Of a stretch of 64,000 nt of DNA, positions 22,171-32,383 are shown in pieces. Under the pieces are notes generated by a model. It was not told the DNA's origin. It saw only the letters and a program-made list of their open reading frames with translations, and did not search any database. The DNA comes from Cryptomeria japonica (Eukaryota; Streptophyta; Pinopsida; Cupressales; Cupressaceae), in the NCBI RefSeq assembly GCF_030272615.1, contig NC_081413.1, positions 717,171,867-717,235,866 on the forward strand, given 5' to 3'. How positions within the stretch are numbered: position 1 is the stretch's first letter; every line of letters starts with the position of its first letter. A program made the position numbers and the translations under genes.

Positions 22171-22356
22171 TAATATCCTCAGAATTTATACTGAAGTAGT
22201 GAATGTTTTGTCCTTTGAAGTCGAATAGTTATTAATAATACTTAACAAAATTACAACATGATTCTTAATGTCCTCAAAATTTATATTGAAGTAATGAATG
22301 TTTTGTCCTTTGGCATCGAATAGTTATTAACAACAATTAATAAAGTTACAACATGA
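22171..22356. repeat. Two tandem copies of a 93 bp unit
   Basis: Copy 1 starts at about 22171 and copy 2 at about 22264. They share TCCTCA.AATTTATA.TGAAG, GAATGTTTTGTCCTTTG and TTACAACATGATTCT. It directly follows the previous array. Non-coding. Confidence 0.8.
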
Positions 22357-22674
22357 TTCTAGATATTTTGCCCTTTAGGTATTACTTTTCTACTTTTTAG
22401 AGTTTTCAAAATAAGAGACTTGTAAATCATAATCGTATTTCATTTCATGGACAAACCTGTAAATCGAGGGAGAATCAGAAACAACTACTAGATTGAGGAA
22501 TGCAAGTTGCAATAGAGACTGTCTGCGCCAATCTAGTGAAATAGAAATTCTGGGTAAAATCTAGAACACCTACATCCCGCCTTCTTTGCTTTTGGTAATC
22601 TCGTGGTCCAATTTGAGGGTTAGCATTTTCAGGTTTTTATCTAGCATAATTTTGAATTATTAACAATAATAGTG

Positions 22675-23274
22675 ATGGGGAAAATGGGAAGCAGTAATTC
22701 AACAAGAGGCCAAGTGAAAAACAAAATGTACCTAACCGAACTGGTTAAAACATGAGGTTTCACTGATCAATACCATGGTATTTATGACCTTGCTATCCAT
22801 GGTGAAAAGCGTATCATAGATATTAGATATGCATTGTCTAGTAAGGCAACAGATCCATGCAAGGAAAAATTTAATGTTTTCAACCCAATGTTACAACAAA
22901 GAACACATAAAATCGCATCGTGGGATGTTGGATTGGGAAGAACGGTGTTACCTGAAGTATTCCCTTGCCTTGACTTTGTCATGGTCTGCACCGAAAATTA
23001 TGATGAAGATAAAAAAGCAATTGTTAATAAAAATACAAAAGAGGAAATTCTATCCATAAACAAGGGAGAATTTGCTTGTTTGTTGAACCTAGGATTTGAA
23101 GCCCAAAACTCAAATGTCCAAATTGACCTTGAAAAGATGGTAGGGAATTATGAGAGTCTCGATCCAAGTCGTAGAGATTCATTTATCAAATCTCTAATAA
23201 AGAGTGGTATTGGCATTGTGTTGGATCAGAATCATAAGCCTCATGATTGTAACATTATTGTTCTATGGGTTGGG
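22675..23274 (+). pseudogene. Region X, N-terminal coding part (left of element D)
   Basis: Plus-strand coding region starting at ATG 22675 (MGKMGSSNSTRGQVKNKMYL), one frame to 23274 with a single in-frame TGA at 22753. It includes DQYHGIYDLAIHGEKRIIDI, DVGLGRTVLPEVFPCLDFVM and MVGNYESLDPSRRDSFIKSL. The frame ends only because element D begins at 23275. Past D and one target copy, the same frame resumes at 30886. No known domain was recognised here. Start choice: first ATG of the frame, with stops upstream. It may be a mobile-element protein or a host gene. Confidence 0.6.
23270..23274. repeat. Target site duplication of element D, left copy
   Basis: TTGGG directly left of the TG at 23275, identical to 30881-30885 directly right of the CA at 30880. 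A 5 bp duplication is the normal size for copia integrases. Confidence 0.93.
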
Positions 23275-24742
23275 TGATAGTTTTGATACTTAATGTAAGT
23301 ACAGATCCAATAGCTAACAAGATGAGAGGGGGGCGGTGAATCATATAAACTTAATCTTCCATAAAAACATTAGATTCAACCTCGGTAACATATACTTCAG
23401 TAATATAACCAAAACTGCTAAACATGCAAACTCAAAAGCATATAAACATCATAACACTCATAACACCAGATTTAACGTGGAAACCCAAATAGGGAAAAAC
23501 CACTATGGGATTTTAGACCCACTAAGAAATATACTCTTCTAGAGTATGCTCGGTTAAAAGCAAATCCTGTTAAAGATTACAAATACATTGCTAGATGTGA
23601 CCCGATTAAGGGATTTCCCTTGGATCTGTTAGGATCTTCACCTTGTTAGAAGTGACCTTGTTAAAGGATTTCAAACACTCAATCAGAATGTCACCTTGCT
23701 AGAGGGTTTTACAAATAAGACTGTTAAGTCCACTTGGTTAAGAGATTTTCTGTCACTTCACAAAACAATATTAATAAAAATCTATCTGCAACTTCACATC
23801 TAATATGCTAAAGTAGATTCTTATTTGCTCAATACAATAGGACTTATCTTGTCCATCTCCCAGGCTCTATACTCTATTATTCAAATAGGTCTTCAAGCTT
23901 CTATGCTCAGTAATCACTATGTAGCATCCCTGTGCATACATTTGCCTACATACATTGTTTATCAACAATTCCTTATTTATAAACAATTTGTTAACTGCTT
24001 AATCTCCTTGATCACATTTCCCATGATCAATCATAGCCATCAAATCTTCAAACTTTGACTAGGTTCTATGTATCCTTCGATCTAAAAAATGTTTTACCTC
24101 ACCTTGGAACTTGCATACATTTCTTGGAACTTGTGCTAGGGTAATGCGGTTCAATCTGTGCTGTAGATCTTCCTGTCGATTTTCCTTTACCATAGATTCT
24201 TTAACAAACTTCATGCATGACATACCAATCATTTAATCGGTTCCAGCTCATCAACTTCCTTCATTAAATAATGCTTTTATTCATTCAATGCAATCTGTTA
24301 CTACTCAGTTGCAACTTGGTAAATACTAAACTTCACTTGGTAGACATTCTGCCTTCATTAACTGATAGCGATAACCTTAGGGTTTACCGACTAGGTTCTT
24401 TGCTCGGTAACATAGTATAGTATTAACCTTACAATCAATCAACATATGTAGGATATCAAAACAATCTAAACATCATGATCTCATCATTGTCTAACTCAGT
24501 AATAGTTGCCCATTGAATAACTTATTTCTCCCCTTATTCATCACATTCTTTCTGTGTCTTTTACCGACATATTTATACTCATCAAATCATACTTTTTAAG
24601 ATATGACAACATCATACTGAATTAGAAAATCAATTTCTTGACATCAATGACAAAATAATAATATTAAGACAATAAACATCCTTGATCAGCTATATCCATA
24701 ATCATCAACAACCTTCTCAATATCCTTATTGAAATGCCAACA
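23275..24742 (-). repeat. Element D 3' LTR (1468 bp)
   Basis: Starts TGATAGTTTTGATACTTAAT, ends GCCAACA, and is followed inward by a polypurine tract. It differs from the 5' LTR by scattered substitutions and small indels. The start carries only a short interrupted G-run (AGGGGGGCGG). It has one telo-box TTAGGGTTT at 24377-24385. Confidence 0.93.
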
Positions 24743-25140
24743 ATCTCCCCCTTTCGCATTGATGGAAAAACCAATTGATTTGACCTATTTGATTTGGATT
24801 GCTATGAGATTCTGAAATGCTGAAATGCTCTCCCCCTATCATCAGTCTTCTCCCCCATACATCAGTCTTCTCATCTTTTCTTCAGTCTTCTCCCCCTTTG
24901 ACAATAATTGCAAAAAGTAAAGAGCTAAAACATAATTTCTTCCTGTATGAAGTGATTTCCTGTAGATATGTGTCAACTTAGTCTCGGTCAGAGCATTTTG
25001 TCTTCAATTCCTGTTCCCTGTATTACTTCCTGTGTTGTTTTCTGTACATCTTTAGAAAACATCCTAAAGTGTGTAAATCAACATCAACTCCTAAAAAATA
25101 TTCTATAGAGTCATCGAATTGATGATTTCACCGAACTCGG
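24743..25140 (-). other. Element D polypurine tract and 3' untranslated region
   Basis: The plus strand reads ATCTCCCCCTTT at 24743-24754, a purine tract on the element strand directly next to the 3' LTR. Further CTCCCCC tracts occur near 24830, 24850 and 24890. No coding potential. Confidence 0.75.
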
Positions 25141-26664
25141 TCAGTGAATGAAAGATAGGGGTAGGACCCCTAACTTACTTCTGAGATACTCAAAAGTTCC
25201 CCTTGGCAGTGGCTTGGTGAAGATATCTGCTATTTGTTCCTTTGTGCTAACATACTCCAACACCACTTTCTTCTCTTGAGCTTCTTCTCTAAGATAATGA
25301 TATTTGATAGAGATGTGCTTTGTCTTAGAGTGCATAGCTAGATTCTTTGAAATGTTAATGGCACTAGTATTCTCACAAAATATAGTTACTGGCTTAGTAA
25401 CTTTCTCATTTATACCTTCCAATAGTTGTTTGATCCATGCTATGTTGGTACTATTCAATGCTGCAACAATGTATTCAGCTTCTGCTGTTGACTGTGAAAC
25501 ACATCCTTGTTTCTTGCTAAGCCAACTCACTAGTCTTTCTCCTAAAAAGAAAGCTCCTCCACTTGTGCTTTTCCTATCATCAATGTTGCCTGCCCAATCA
25601 GCATTAGTATAAACTTTTAAATCAAAATTATTTCCTTTCTGATATACTAAGCCATAATGCTCAGTGCCTTTCAAGTATCTAAAAATTCTCTTGATTGCTG
25701 TCATGTGTGTTTCCTTAGGATCTGTAGAGAATCTTGCAACTATACTTACTACATGTGCTATATCTGGCCTGCTGTGAACAACATATTGTAGCTTTCCAAT
25801 CGTGGATTGGTAAAGTGTCTCATCAACAGATGCAGAGTCATCATTCTTTGATAGTTTACAGTTGGTAGTCATAGGAGTACTTACTAGTTTTGAATCCTCC
25901 ATTCCAAATTTCTTCAAGATTTCCTTTATGTACTTGGATTGAGTAATGAAAATCTCATTTTTCATTTGTAGTATCTGTAAACCTATAAAATACTTTATCT
26001 CATCGATTAATGACATCTCAAATTCTTTTCTCATTTCATTTCCAAAGTTCTTGCATAAAGAGTCATTTCCACAAAAGATAATATCATTAACAAACATGAC
26101 TGAGATTAGTATTCCATTTTCATCATTCCTCATGTACATATTGCTATTTTCACTTGTTCTTATAAAACCAATCTTGATTAAATAAGAGTGCAATCTTTCA
26201 TACCATGCTCTAGGTGCTTGTTTCAAACCATATAAATCTTTGTTCAATTTACATATCTGATCTTTATTCTTGTCTTCAACAAATCCTTCAGGTTGTTCAA
26301 TAAAAACTTCTTCTTCTAATATACCATTCAGAAATGCAGATTTGACATCCATTTGATATACCTTGAAATTCTTGTAAGCAACATATGCCAACAATGTTAT
26401 TACTCCTTCAAGTCTTGCCACAAGTGCAAAAGTCTCACCATAATCAATTCCTTCTTCTTGGGCATAACCTTTGCAAACTAGTCCTGCTTTATTTCGAATG
26501 ACCTCACCTTTTTCATTCAACTTGTTTCTAAAAATCCACTTTGTACCGATTACATTTTTGTCCTTCGATCTTAGGACCAGTGTCCATGTGTCATTTTTCT
26601 TGATTTGATCAATCTCTTCTGTCATAGCATTTATCCAATCTTCACTGTTAAATGCCTCTCTCAC
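25141..26664 (-). pseudogene. Element D reverse transcriptase and RNase H, 507 open codons
   Basis: The longest open frame in the window, from [20 protein letters not shown] to the Pol end. RT blocks: [32 protein letters not shown] and [17 protein letters not shown]. The catalytic FVDD reads FVND (26083-26094), so the first catalytic Asp is Asn. RNase H blocks: [16 protein letters not shown] and STAEAEY. The FCDN acidic residue reads FCEN, and the Asp usual before ADWAG is Asn. It ends [15 protein letters not shown]. The frame is intact but the enzyme should be inactive. Confidence 0.92.
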
Positions 26665-26699
26665 TATCCTCTGTTCAAATTCAGATATCAGACATGTGT

Positions 26700-27687
26700 T
26701 CTATCTCAGTTTGTTCCTTGTCATCACTAGATCATCCTTATCTCCTATAATCTGACTTGATGCATGATGTCTTCTGACATACTTGGCTAATACAGGCTCG
26801 GTAGGCTCTGTATGATCTTCTTCATCACTCGACAACTGGATATTCTCTTCATTTCCTTTTGCAGTTTTCTCGGTAGGACTTGTCAGTTGAACATAGACAA
26901 ATTCATCATAATCTTCTGGTTCTTTGGAGTTTCCTTCGTCATTTCTTTATGCAAATTCATCAATTTTCACATTTTCACTTTCTACTATTTTGTTAGATGA
27001 TTTGATCAGACATTTAAATGCTTTACTTCTAGAAGAATAACCTAGAAATGTTCCTTCTTCACTTTTCTGATCAAACTTTCCATTTCTATCATCTTTGTGA
27101 ACATAGCATCTACTTCCAAAGATTTTGAAGTAACTTACATTAGGTTTCTTGTCATACCAGATTTCATATGGTGTCTTCAAAGTTCCTTTCTTTAGTTGTA
27201 CTCAGTTCAGGGTGTAAACTGTTGTGCTTATTGCTTCTCTCCAAAATGTTTGTGGCACTTTCTTTTCAATCATTAGGGTTCTGACACAATCCACAATAGA
27301 TTTGTTTCTTCTCTCAGCGATTCCATTTTGTTGTGGAGTTCTTGGTGCAGAGACTTGTCTTTTAATACCATGATCATTGCAGAATAAGTTGAACTCATCA
27401 GATGTGAACTCTCCTCCTCTATCCGATCTAAGACATTTCAGTTGTCTTCCTGTTTCATTTTCAACTCTTGCCTTGTACCATTTAAACATTTGAAAAGCTT
27501 CTGATTTTTCTTTTAAAAACATAACTGACATGATCCTTGAATAATCATCCACAAATAATATGAAATATTTATCACCATAATAACTTTGAACTTTCATAGG
27601 ACCACAAAGATCAATATGCACAAGATCTAAAATTCCCTTAGAAGTGTAGGACTTACTTGTAAAGCTTGATCTTGTCATCTTACCCAT
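26700..27687 (-). pseudogene. Element D integrase
   Basis: The segment 27202-27687 starts in the zinc-domain end (MGKMTRSSF) and includes LVHIDLCGPMKVQSYYGDKY, FVDDYSRIMSVMFLKEKSE, CLRSDRGGEFTSDEF and PQQNGIAERRNKSI. The two Asp and one Glu of the catalytic triad are therefore present, unlike in element B. A TGA-type break at 27181-27201 separates it from 26947-27180 (MKTPYEIWYDKKPNVSYFKI and the GTFLGYSSRSKAFKCL tail). The acidic linker runs to about 26700. Confidence 0.9.
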
Positions 27688-27689
27688 TT

Positions 27690-28719
27690 GGCATCCTCAG
27701 CACATAGCATTCTCAGGTTTCTCAAGACTCGATAGACCTCTTACTCGGTGCTTCTTACTTATTTTGATCAGATTATCAAAATTTACATGACAAAACCTTT
27801 TATGCCATAACCAAGTATCATCTATATTTGCATATAGATACTTGTTCCGAGTTGAGTCAAGGTGAAATGTGTTACCTTTTGTTTGTGTCCCGGTAGCAAC
27901 TAACTTTCCATGCTTGTCATAAACTTTGACAATTCCTTTCTAAAATTCTATTCGGTAACCTATGTTGTTTAGCTATGTTACACTCAACAAATTGTATTTC
28001 AAACCTTCAACCTAATAAACATCATTGCATTTTGCATTGTCAAGAAGTGTTATAGATCCTTTACCTTTTACCGGACATGGTGCATCATTACCAAATCTTA
28101 CATAGCCTCCATCATAGTCTTCTAACATAACAAACTTGTGTTTATCACTTGTCATGTGATGTGAGCATCCACTATCTATGATCCAAGAATCATTAGTATT
28201 TATGTGAGATATTAGGGCTTTTTCTTCATACCTTTCTTCATCTAATCCATCTTTGATAGCCACATAAACTACTTCCTCTGTATCAGTTTCATCTGATTTA
28301 TCATCATTGGATTCCTCATCAGCTATTAAACATGACTTTCTATCTCTTCTTCTAAAGTCTCGGTGTCCTTTGTAATGATTATCTTCCTGTCTGTCATCTT
28401 GGTAATCTCTCTTTTCAGTAGATTCTTTGTCAGGATAGTTAAAAGCCATATGTCCGATCTTATCACAGTTTAAACATTTCAAAGGTAGTTTTCCTTTATA
28501 CTTACCTTTGCCTCTCGGTAACTTTCTAGCTAATAGTGCTTCAAATTCTTCTTGCTTTCTGATTTCCTCATACAGTTTGTGTACTTCTTCGATGTTCCTA
28601 CGAAATCTTTCACTTGCTCCACTCTGATCTCCTTCAAAGTACTTATACTTTCTTTCATTGTAATCATTAGATTCATCAAGATGAAAAGAACTAAATGCAG
28701 ATTCAACTTTATTTACCAA
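27690..28719 (-). pseudogene. Element D Gag C-terminus, protease and pre-integrase region
   Basis: The open stretch 28012-28719 begins MVNKVESAFSSFHLDESNDY. It contains the zinc knuckle CLNCDKIGHMAFNY, whose last Cys is Tyr as in element B, and the protease active site WIIDSGCSHHM followed by VRFGNDAPCPVKGKGSITLL. From 28011 to 27690 the pre-integrase HHCC part is recognisable only in pieces, with stops (for example near 28010 and 27940). Confidence 0.88.
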
Positions 28720-28742
28720 TGACCTACTGTTATCAAAATTAC

Positions 28743-29330
28743 TTAACTCAAATGCATGTAGCTTACCATAGTAGCATTTAAAGAAACTGACATATTGGCT
28801 ACAAACCTCAATTCATTGATTGCAGAGACTCGGATTGCATAAGCTGGTAGAAGGGTTCTTAACAACTTACTTGTGACATCCTTTTCTTCAATGGTTCCAC
28901 CTACTCCTTTGATTTGATTGACAATCTCCTTTAGTCTTGTACTGTACTGGGTTATGTTCTCACCTTCATTCATCCTCATAGATTCAAGTTGTCCTCTTAG
29001 ACTATCCACTTTTTCTCTTTGAACATGTTCATCACCGCCATACACAGATATGATCTTGTCCCACATTGCCTTTGCATCATTGTAGCCTTCTAGATCATTA
29101 AACTCTGAACCAGTCAATGTAGATGTTATTTCAAACATTGCTTGAATATGTTCTTGCTTTGCTTTTATCTCTTCCATTGTCAGTGGATAGGTGCTTGGTG
29201 TAATGAAATCATTCTCTAGATAATATACAACATATTCTCCAACTCTTGATAGGTGTAGCTTCATCCTTTTCTACCATGTAGAGAAACTTGACTTGTTTAG
29301 CTTCAGTGCATCCCTCTTATATATCTTTGG
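28743..29330 (-). pseudogene. Element D Gag capsid region
   Basis: The open stretch 28743-29264 begins MKLHLSRVGEYVVYYLENDF and continues LEGYNDAKAMWDKIISVYGG, EKVDSLRGQLESMRMNEGEN and KLLRTLLPAYAIRVSAINEL. The true start lies further right (KRDALKLNKSSFST near 29265-29325). It is cut off by a stop where element B has a Trp codon. Confidence 0.88.
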
Positions 29331-29374
29331 ATCTTTGCCTCAAGTACCTTTAAATTTTTCTTCTGGAGTCCAAT

Positions 29375-29386
29375 GCTCTGATGCCA
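29375..29386 (-). promoter_or_regulatory. Element D primer binding site
   Basis: The minus strand reads TGGCATCAGAGC, one base from the tRNA-iMet-complementary consensus. It lies two bases inside the 5' LTR. Confidence 0.87.
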
Positions 29387-29388
29387 AT

Positions 29389-30880
29389 TGATAGTTCTGA
29401 TACTTAATGTAAGTATAGATCCAATAGCTAACAAGATGAGAGGGGGGGGGGGGTGAATCATACAAACTTAATCTTCAATAAAAACAACAGATTCAACCTT
29501 GGTAACATATACTTTAGTAGTATAACCAAAATTGCTAAACATGGAAATTGAAAAACATATAAACATCATAACACTCATAACACCAGATTTAACGTGGAAA
29601 CCCAAATAGGGAAAAACCACTGTGGGATTTCAGACCCACTAAGAAATATACTCTTCTAGAGTATGCTTGGTTAAAAGCAAATCCTGTTAAAGATTACAAA
29701 CACATTGCTAGATGTGACCCGGTTAAGGGATTTCCCTTGGATCTGTTAGGATCTTCACCTTGTTAGAAGTGACCTTGTTAAAGGATTTCAAACACTCAAT
29801 TAGAATGTCACCTTGCTAGAGGGTTTTACAAATAAGACTGTTAAGTCCACTCAGTTAATAGATTTTCTGTCACTTCACAAAATAATAGTAATAAAAATCT
29901 ATCTACAACTTCACATCTAAAATGCTAAAGCAAATTCTTATTTTCTCAATACAATAGGACTTATCTTGTCCATCTGCTAGGCTCTATACTCTGTTATTCA
30001 AATAGGTCTTCAAGCTTCTGTGCTCAGTAATCACTATGTAGCATCCCTGTGCATACATTTGCCCACATACATTGTTTATCAACAGTTCCTTATTTATAAA
30101 CAATTTGCTGACCGCTTAATCTCCTTGATCACATTTCCCATGATCAATAATAGCCATCAGATCTTCAAACTTTGACTAGGTTTAATGTATCCTTCGATCT
30201 AAAAAACCTTTTACCTCGCCTTGGAACTTGTGCTAGGGTAATTCAATATGTGCTGTAGATCTTCCTACCGATTTTCCTTTACCATAGATTCTTTAACAAA
30301 CTTCATGCACAACATACCAATCATTTAATCAGTTCCAACTCATCAGCTTCCTTCATTAAATAATACTTTTATTCATTCAATGCATTCTGTCACTACTTAG
30401 TTGCAACTCGGTAAATACTAAACTTCACTCGGTAGACATTCTGCCTTCATTAACTGATAGCGATAGCTTTAGGGTTTACCGAATAAGTTCCTTAGGGTTT
30501 ACCGAATAAGTTCCTTAGGGTTTACCGACTAGGTTCTTTGCTCGTTAACATAGTATAGTATTAACCTTACAATCAATCAACATATGTAGGATATCAAAAC
30601 AATCTAAACATCATGATCTCATCATTGTCTAACTCAGTAATAGTTGCCCATTGAATAACTTATTTCTCCTCTTATTCATCATATTCTTTCTGTGTCTTTT
30701 ACCGACATCTTTATACTCATTAAATCATACTTTTTAAGATATGGCAACATCATACTGAATTAGAAAATCAATTTCTTGACATCAATGACAAAATAATAAT
30801 ATCAAGACAGTAAACATCCTTGATCAGTTATATCCATAATCATCAACAACCTTCTCAATATCCTTATTGAAATGCCAACA
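29389..30880 (-). repeat. Element D 5' LTR (1492 bp)
   Basis: Starts TGATAGTTCTGATACTTAAT and ends GCCAACA. It carries a 12-base G-run at 29442-29453. The telo-box unit is present in three tandem copies (30469-30477, 30492-30500 and 30515-30523; period 23 bp), against one in the 3' LTR. Confidence 0.93.
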
Positions 30881-30885
30881 TTGGG
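30881..30885. repeat. Target site duplication of element D, right copy
   Basis: TTGGG, identical to 23270-23274. Confidence 0.93.
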
Positions 30886-31800
30886 GATACTATTTCCTTG
30901 TTGTTGTTTTGCTTGGGATTGGAAAATGATAGGGAAGTGGGTGCAAGCCTTCTTGAAATGATTTATAATATCCATTGTGTAGGTCAGCCAATAAGGTATA
31001 ATTTTATTGAGTACAGTGTAAAATCCATGCAAAAATAATTACTAATGATCAAAAAAGGTTCTTGTAAGACATTTAGGTTTTCATCCTACTTGTGCTATCT
31101 CTTTCTATCCAAGTATCATGCAATATTCGAGACCAACAAGCTTCAAATTGTGAGCTATAAGATAGATGAGAAGACTGGGAAGAGAACAGAGTGTCCAATA
31201 TATGATTGGACACCAAAGATAAGGATGCATGATAACAAAAAGAACTACAACCATTTTGTAGACTTCTTTTTGGCACCAATGTATAATGAAATTACAAGCA
31301 CTCTAATGCCTAGGTTACCTGTGTCTTGTAGAGATTGCATTCAACTCGGAAGTCAAATAGAATTGGCTGACTAGTTCTTCATGGAAGAATTCACTGTGTT
31401 AAGGTTTTATGGATCGGTAGTAAAACCATACAAACTTCCAATACATGTGACATAGAGGGTATTTGCATTAGAGTATGTACAAAAATTAGAGAGTAGAGAT
31501 AGGCACTTCCATGGTCAGCAAAAGAAGAGCATATTTCCTTCCTTGCCTTTCTCATGTGGAGGGTTCACATTTGAGAGAAAAGCATTCAATGTGGCACATG
31601 ATTTTTTGACAGTTTTTAACTTTGGTGATGAGGGTCTCTAGCAGTATGATCCAATAGGTGTAGTTCAAGCAAGGCTTAAGAAAAATGAGAACTCTTCAGC
31701 GTTATGTCAACATGAAAGTAAACCATTGCTAGAAAAGCTTAGAAACATGGATTCCTGGGAAGAGGTTAAAAAAAGAGATGGAGAAAATTGCAGCTGACAA
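30886..31800 (+). pseudogene. Region X, second coding part (right of element D)
   Basis: Continues the frame cut at 23274, starting DTISLLLFCLGLENDREVGA. After stops the pieces are the following: 31045-31372 with SYKIDEKTGKRTECPIYDWT, NHFVDFFLAPMYNEITSTL and MPRLPVSCRDCIQLGSQI; about 31380-31640 with FFMEEFTVLRFYGSVVKPYK, ALEYVQKLESRDRHFHGQQK and PFSCGGFTFERKAFNVAHDF; and about 31640-31790 with YDPIGVVQARLKKNENSSAL. Only four or five stops in 300 codons. No family recognised. Intronless. Confidence 0.6.
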
Positions 31801-31834
31801 TAACATTTCAATAGAAGAAATTTAATCACAAATT

Positions 31835-32383
31835 ATGGCATTGCACACACAAAGGACAACTAAGGAGGGCCAGGGCATCCAAAATAGGAGGTCCTACAAT
31901 TTCTACCTAAAATCTACTAATCCATCTAAGAAATACATTCCCAAAACAATTCTGCAAGAATGTAAAGAGAGTTTTTGGACTCAAACCAAAATAAATGTTT
32001 TTTGGACTATGAGGAGGAATCTCGGTGAACCAAAGACCAGTGCAGAATTTGAGACCATTGGCGAGGATGATGAGTTTAGAAAATTGTGGAATATGGAGCA
32101 TCCTATAACAACACATGACAAGAGTGAAAATGATGATGAGTATGGGGTTGAGCCCACTCCAACAACTATTATAGCCCCTAAAATATTAGGTGCAGTCCAT
32201 GAGTCCATGAAAGAAAAATATAGCAAAGGGGCAAGCATTGTGGAAAAAATGGGTTTCAAAGGTGGTGGTCTAGGTACCAGAGGAGAGGGAATTTGGTATC
32301 CACTTCAGGTACAACTTCCATCAAGGTCAAAATCAAAAGCTCCTGTTAAACCAGTCACTGGACTTGATTCTTCAGATTCATCA
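31835..32383 (+). pseudogene. Region X, G-patch segment
   Basis: A 183-codon open stretch (MALHTQRTTKEGQGIQNRRS). Residues about 40-90 hold ECKESFWTQTKINVFWTMRR and an acidic block. Residues about 127-160 read EKYSKGASIVEKMGFKGGGL, then GTRGEGIWYPLQVQ. This is a good G-patch pattern (about 32213-32315), a short glycine-rich RNA-binding or helicase-cofactor motif. Its layout (KY.KG...K.G..G..LG...EGI..PLQ) is close to the G-patch of gypsy element C, which hints that X is retroelement-derived. Confidence 0.65.

Larger units (their letters stand above)
23275..30880 (-). mobile_element. Ty1/copia retrotransposon D, structurally complete
   Basis: A 7606 bp minus-strand element with both LTRs (23275-24742 and 29389-30880), primer binding site, polypurine tract, gag, protease, integrase, RT and RNase H in copia order, and a perfect 5 bp target duplication. 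Same family as element B. All regions except RT/RNase H have stops or shifts. It lies within coding region X, whose frame is restored in principle by removing D and one target copy, so X was in frame at this point when D landed. Confidence 0.95.
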
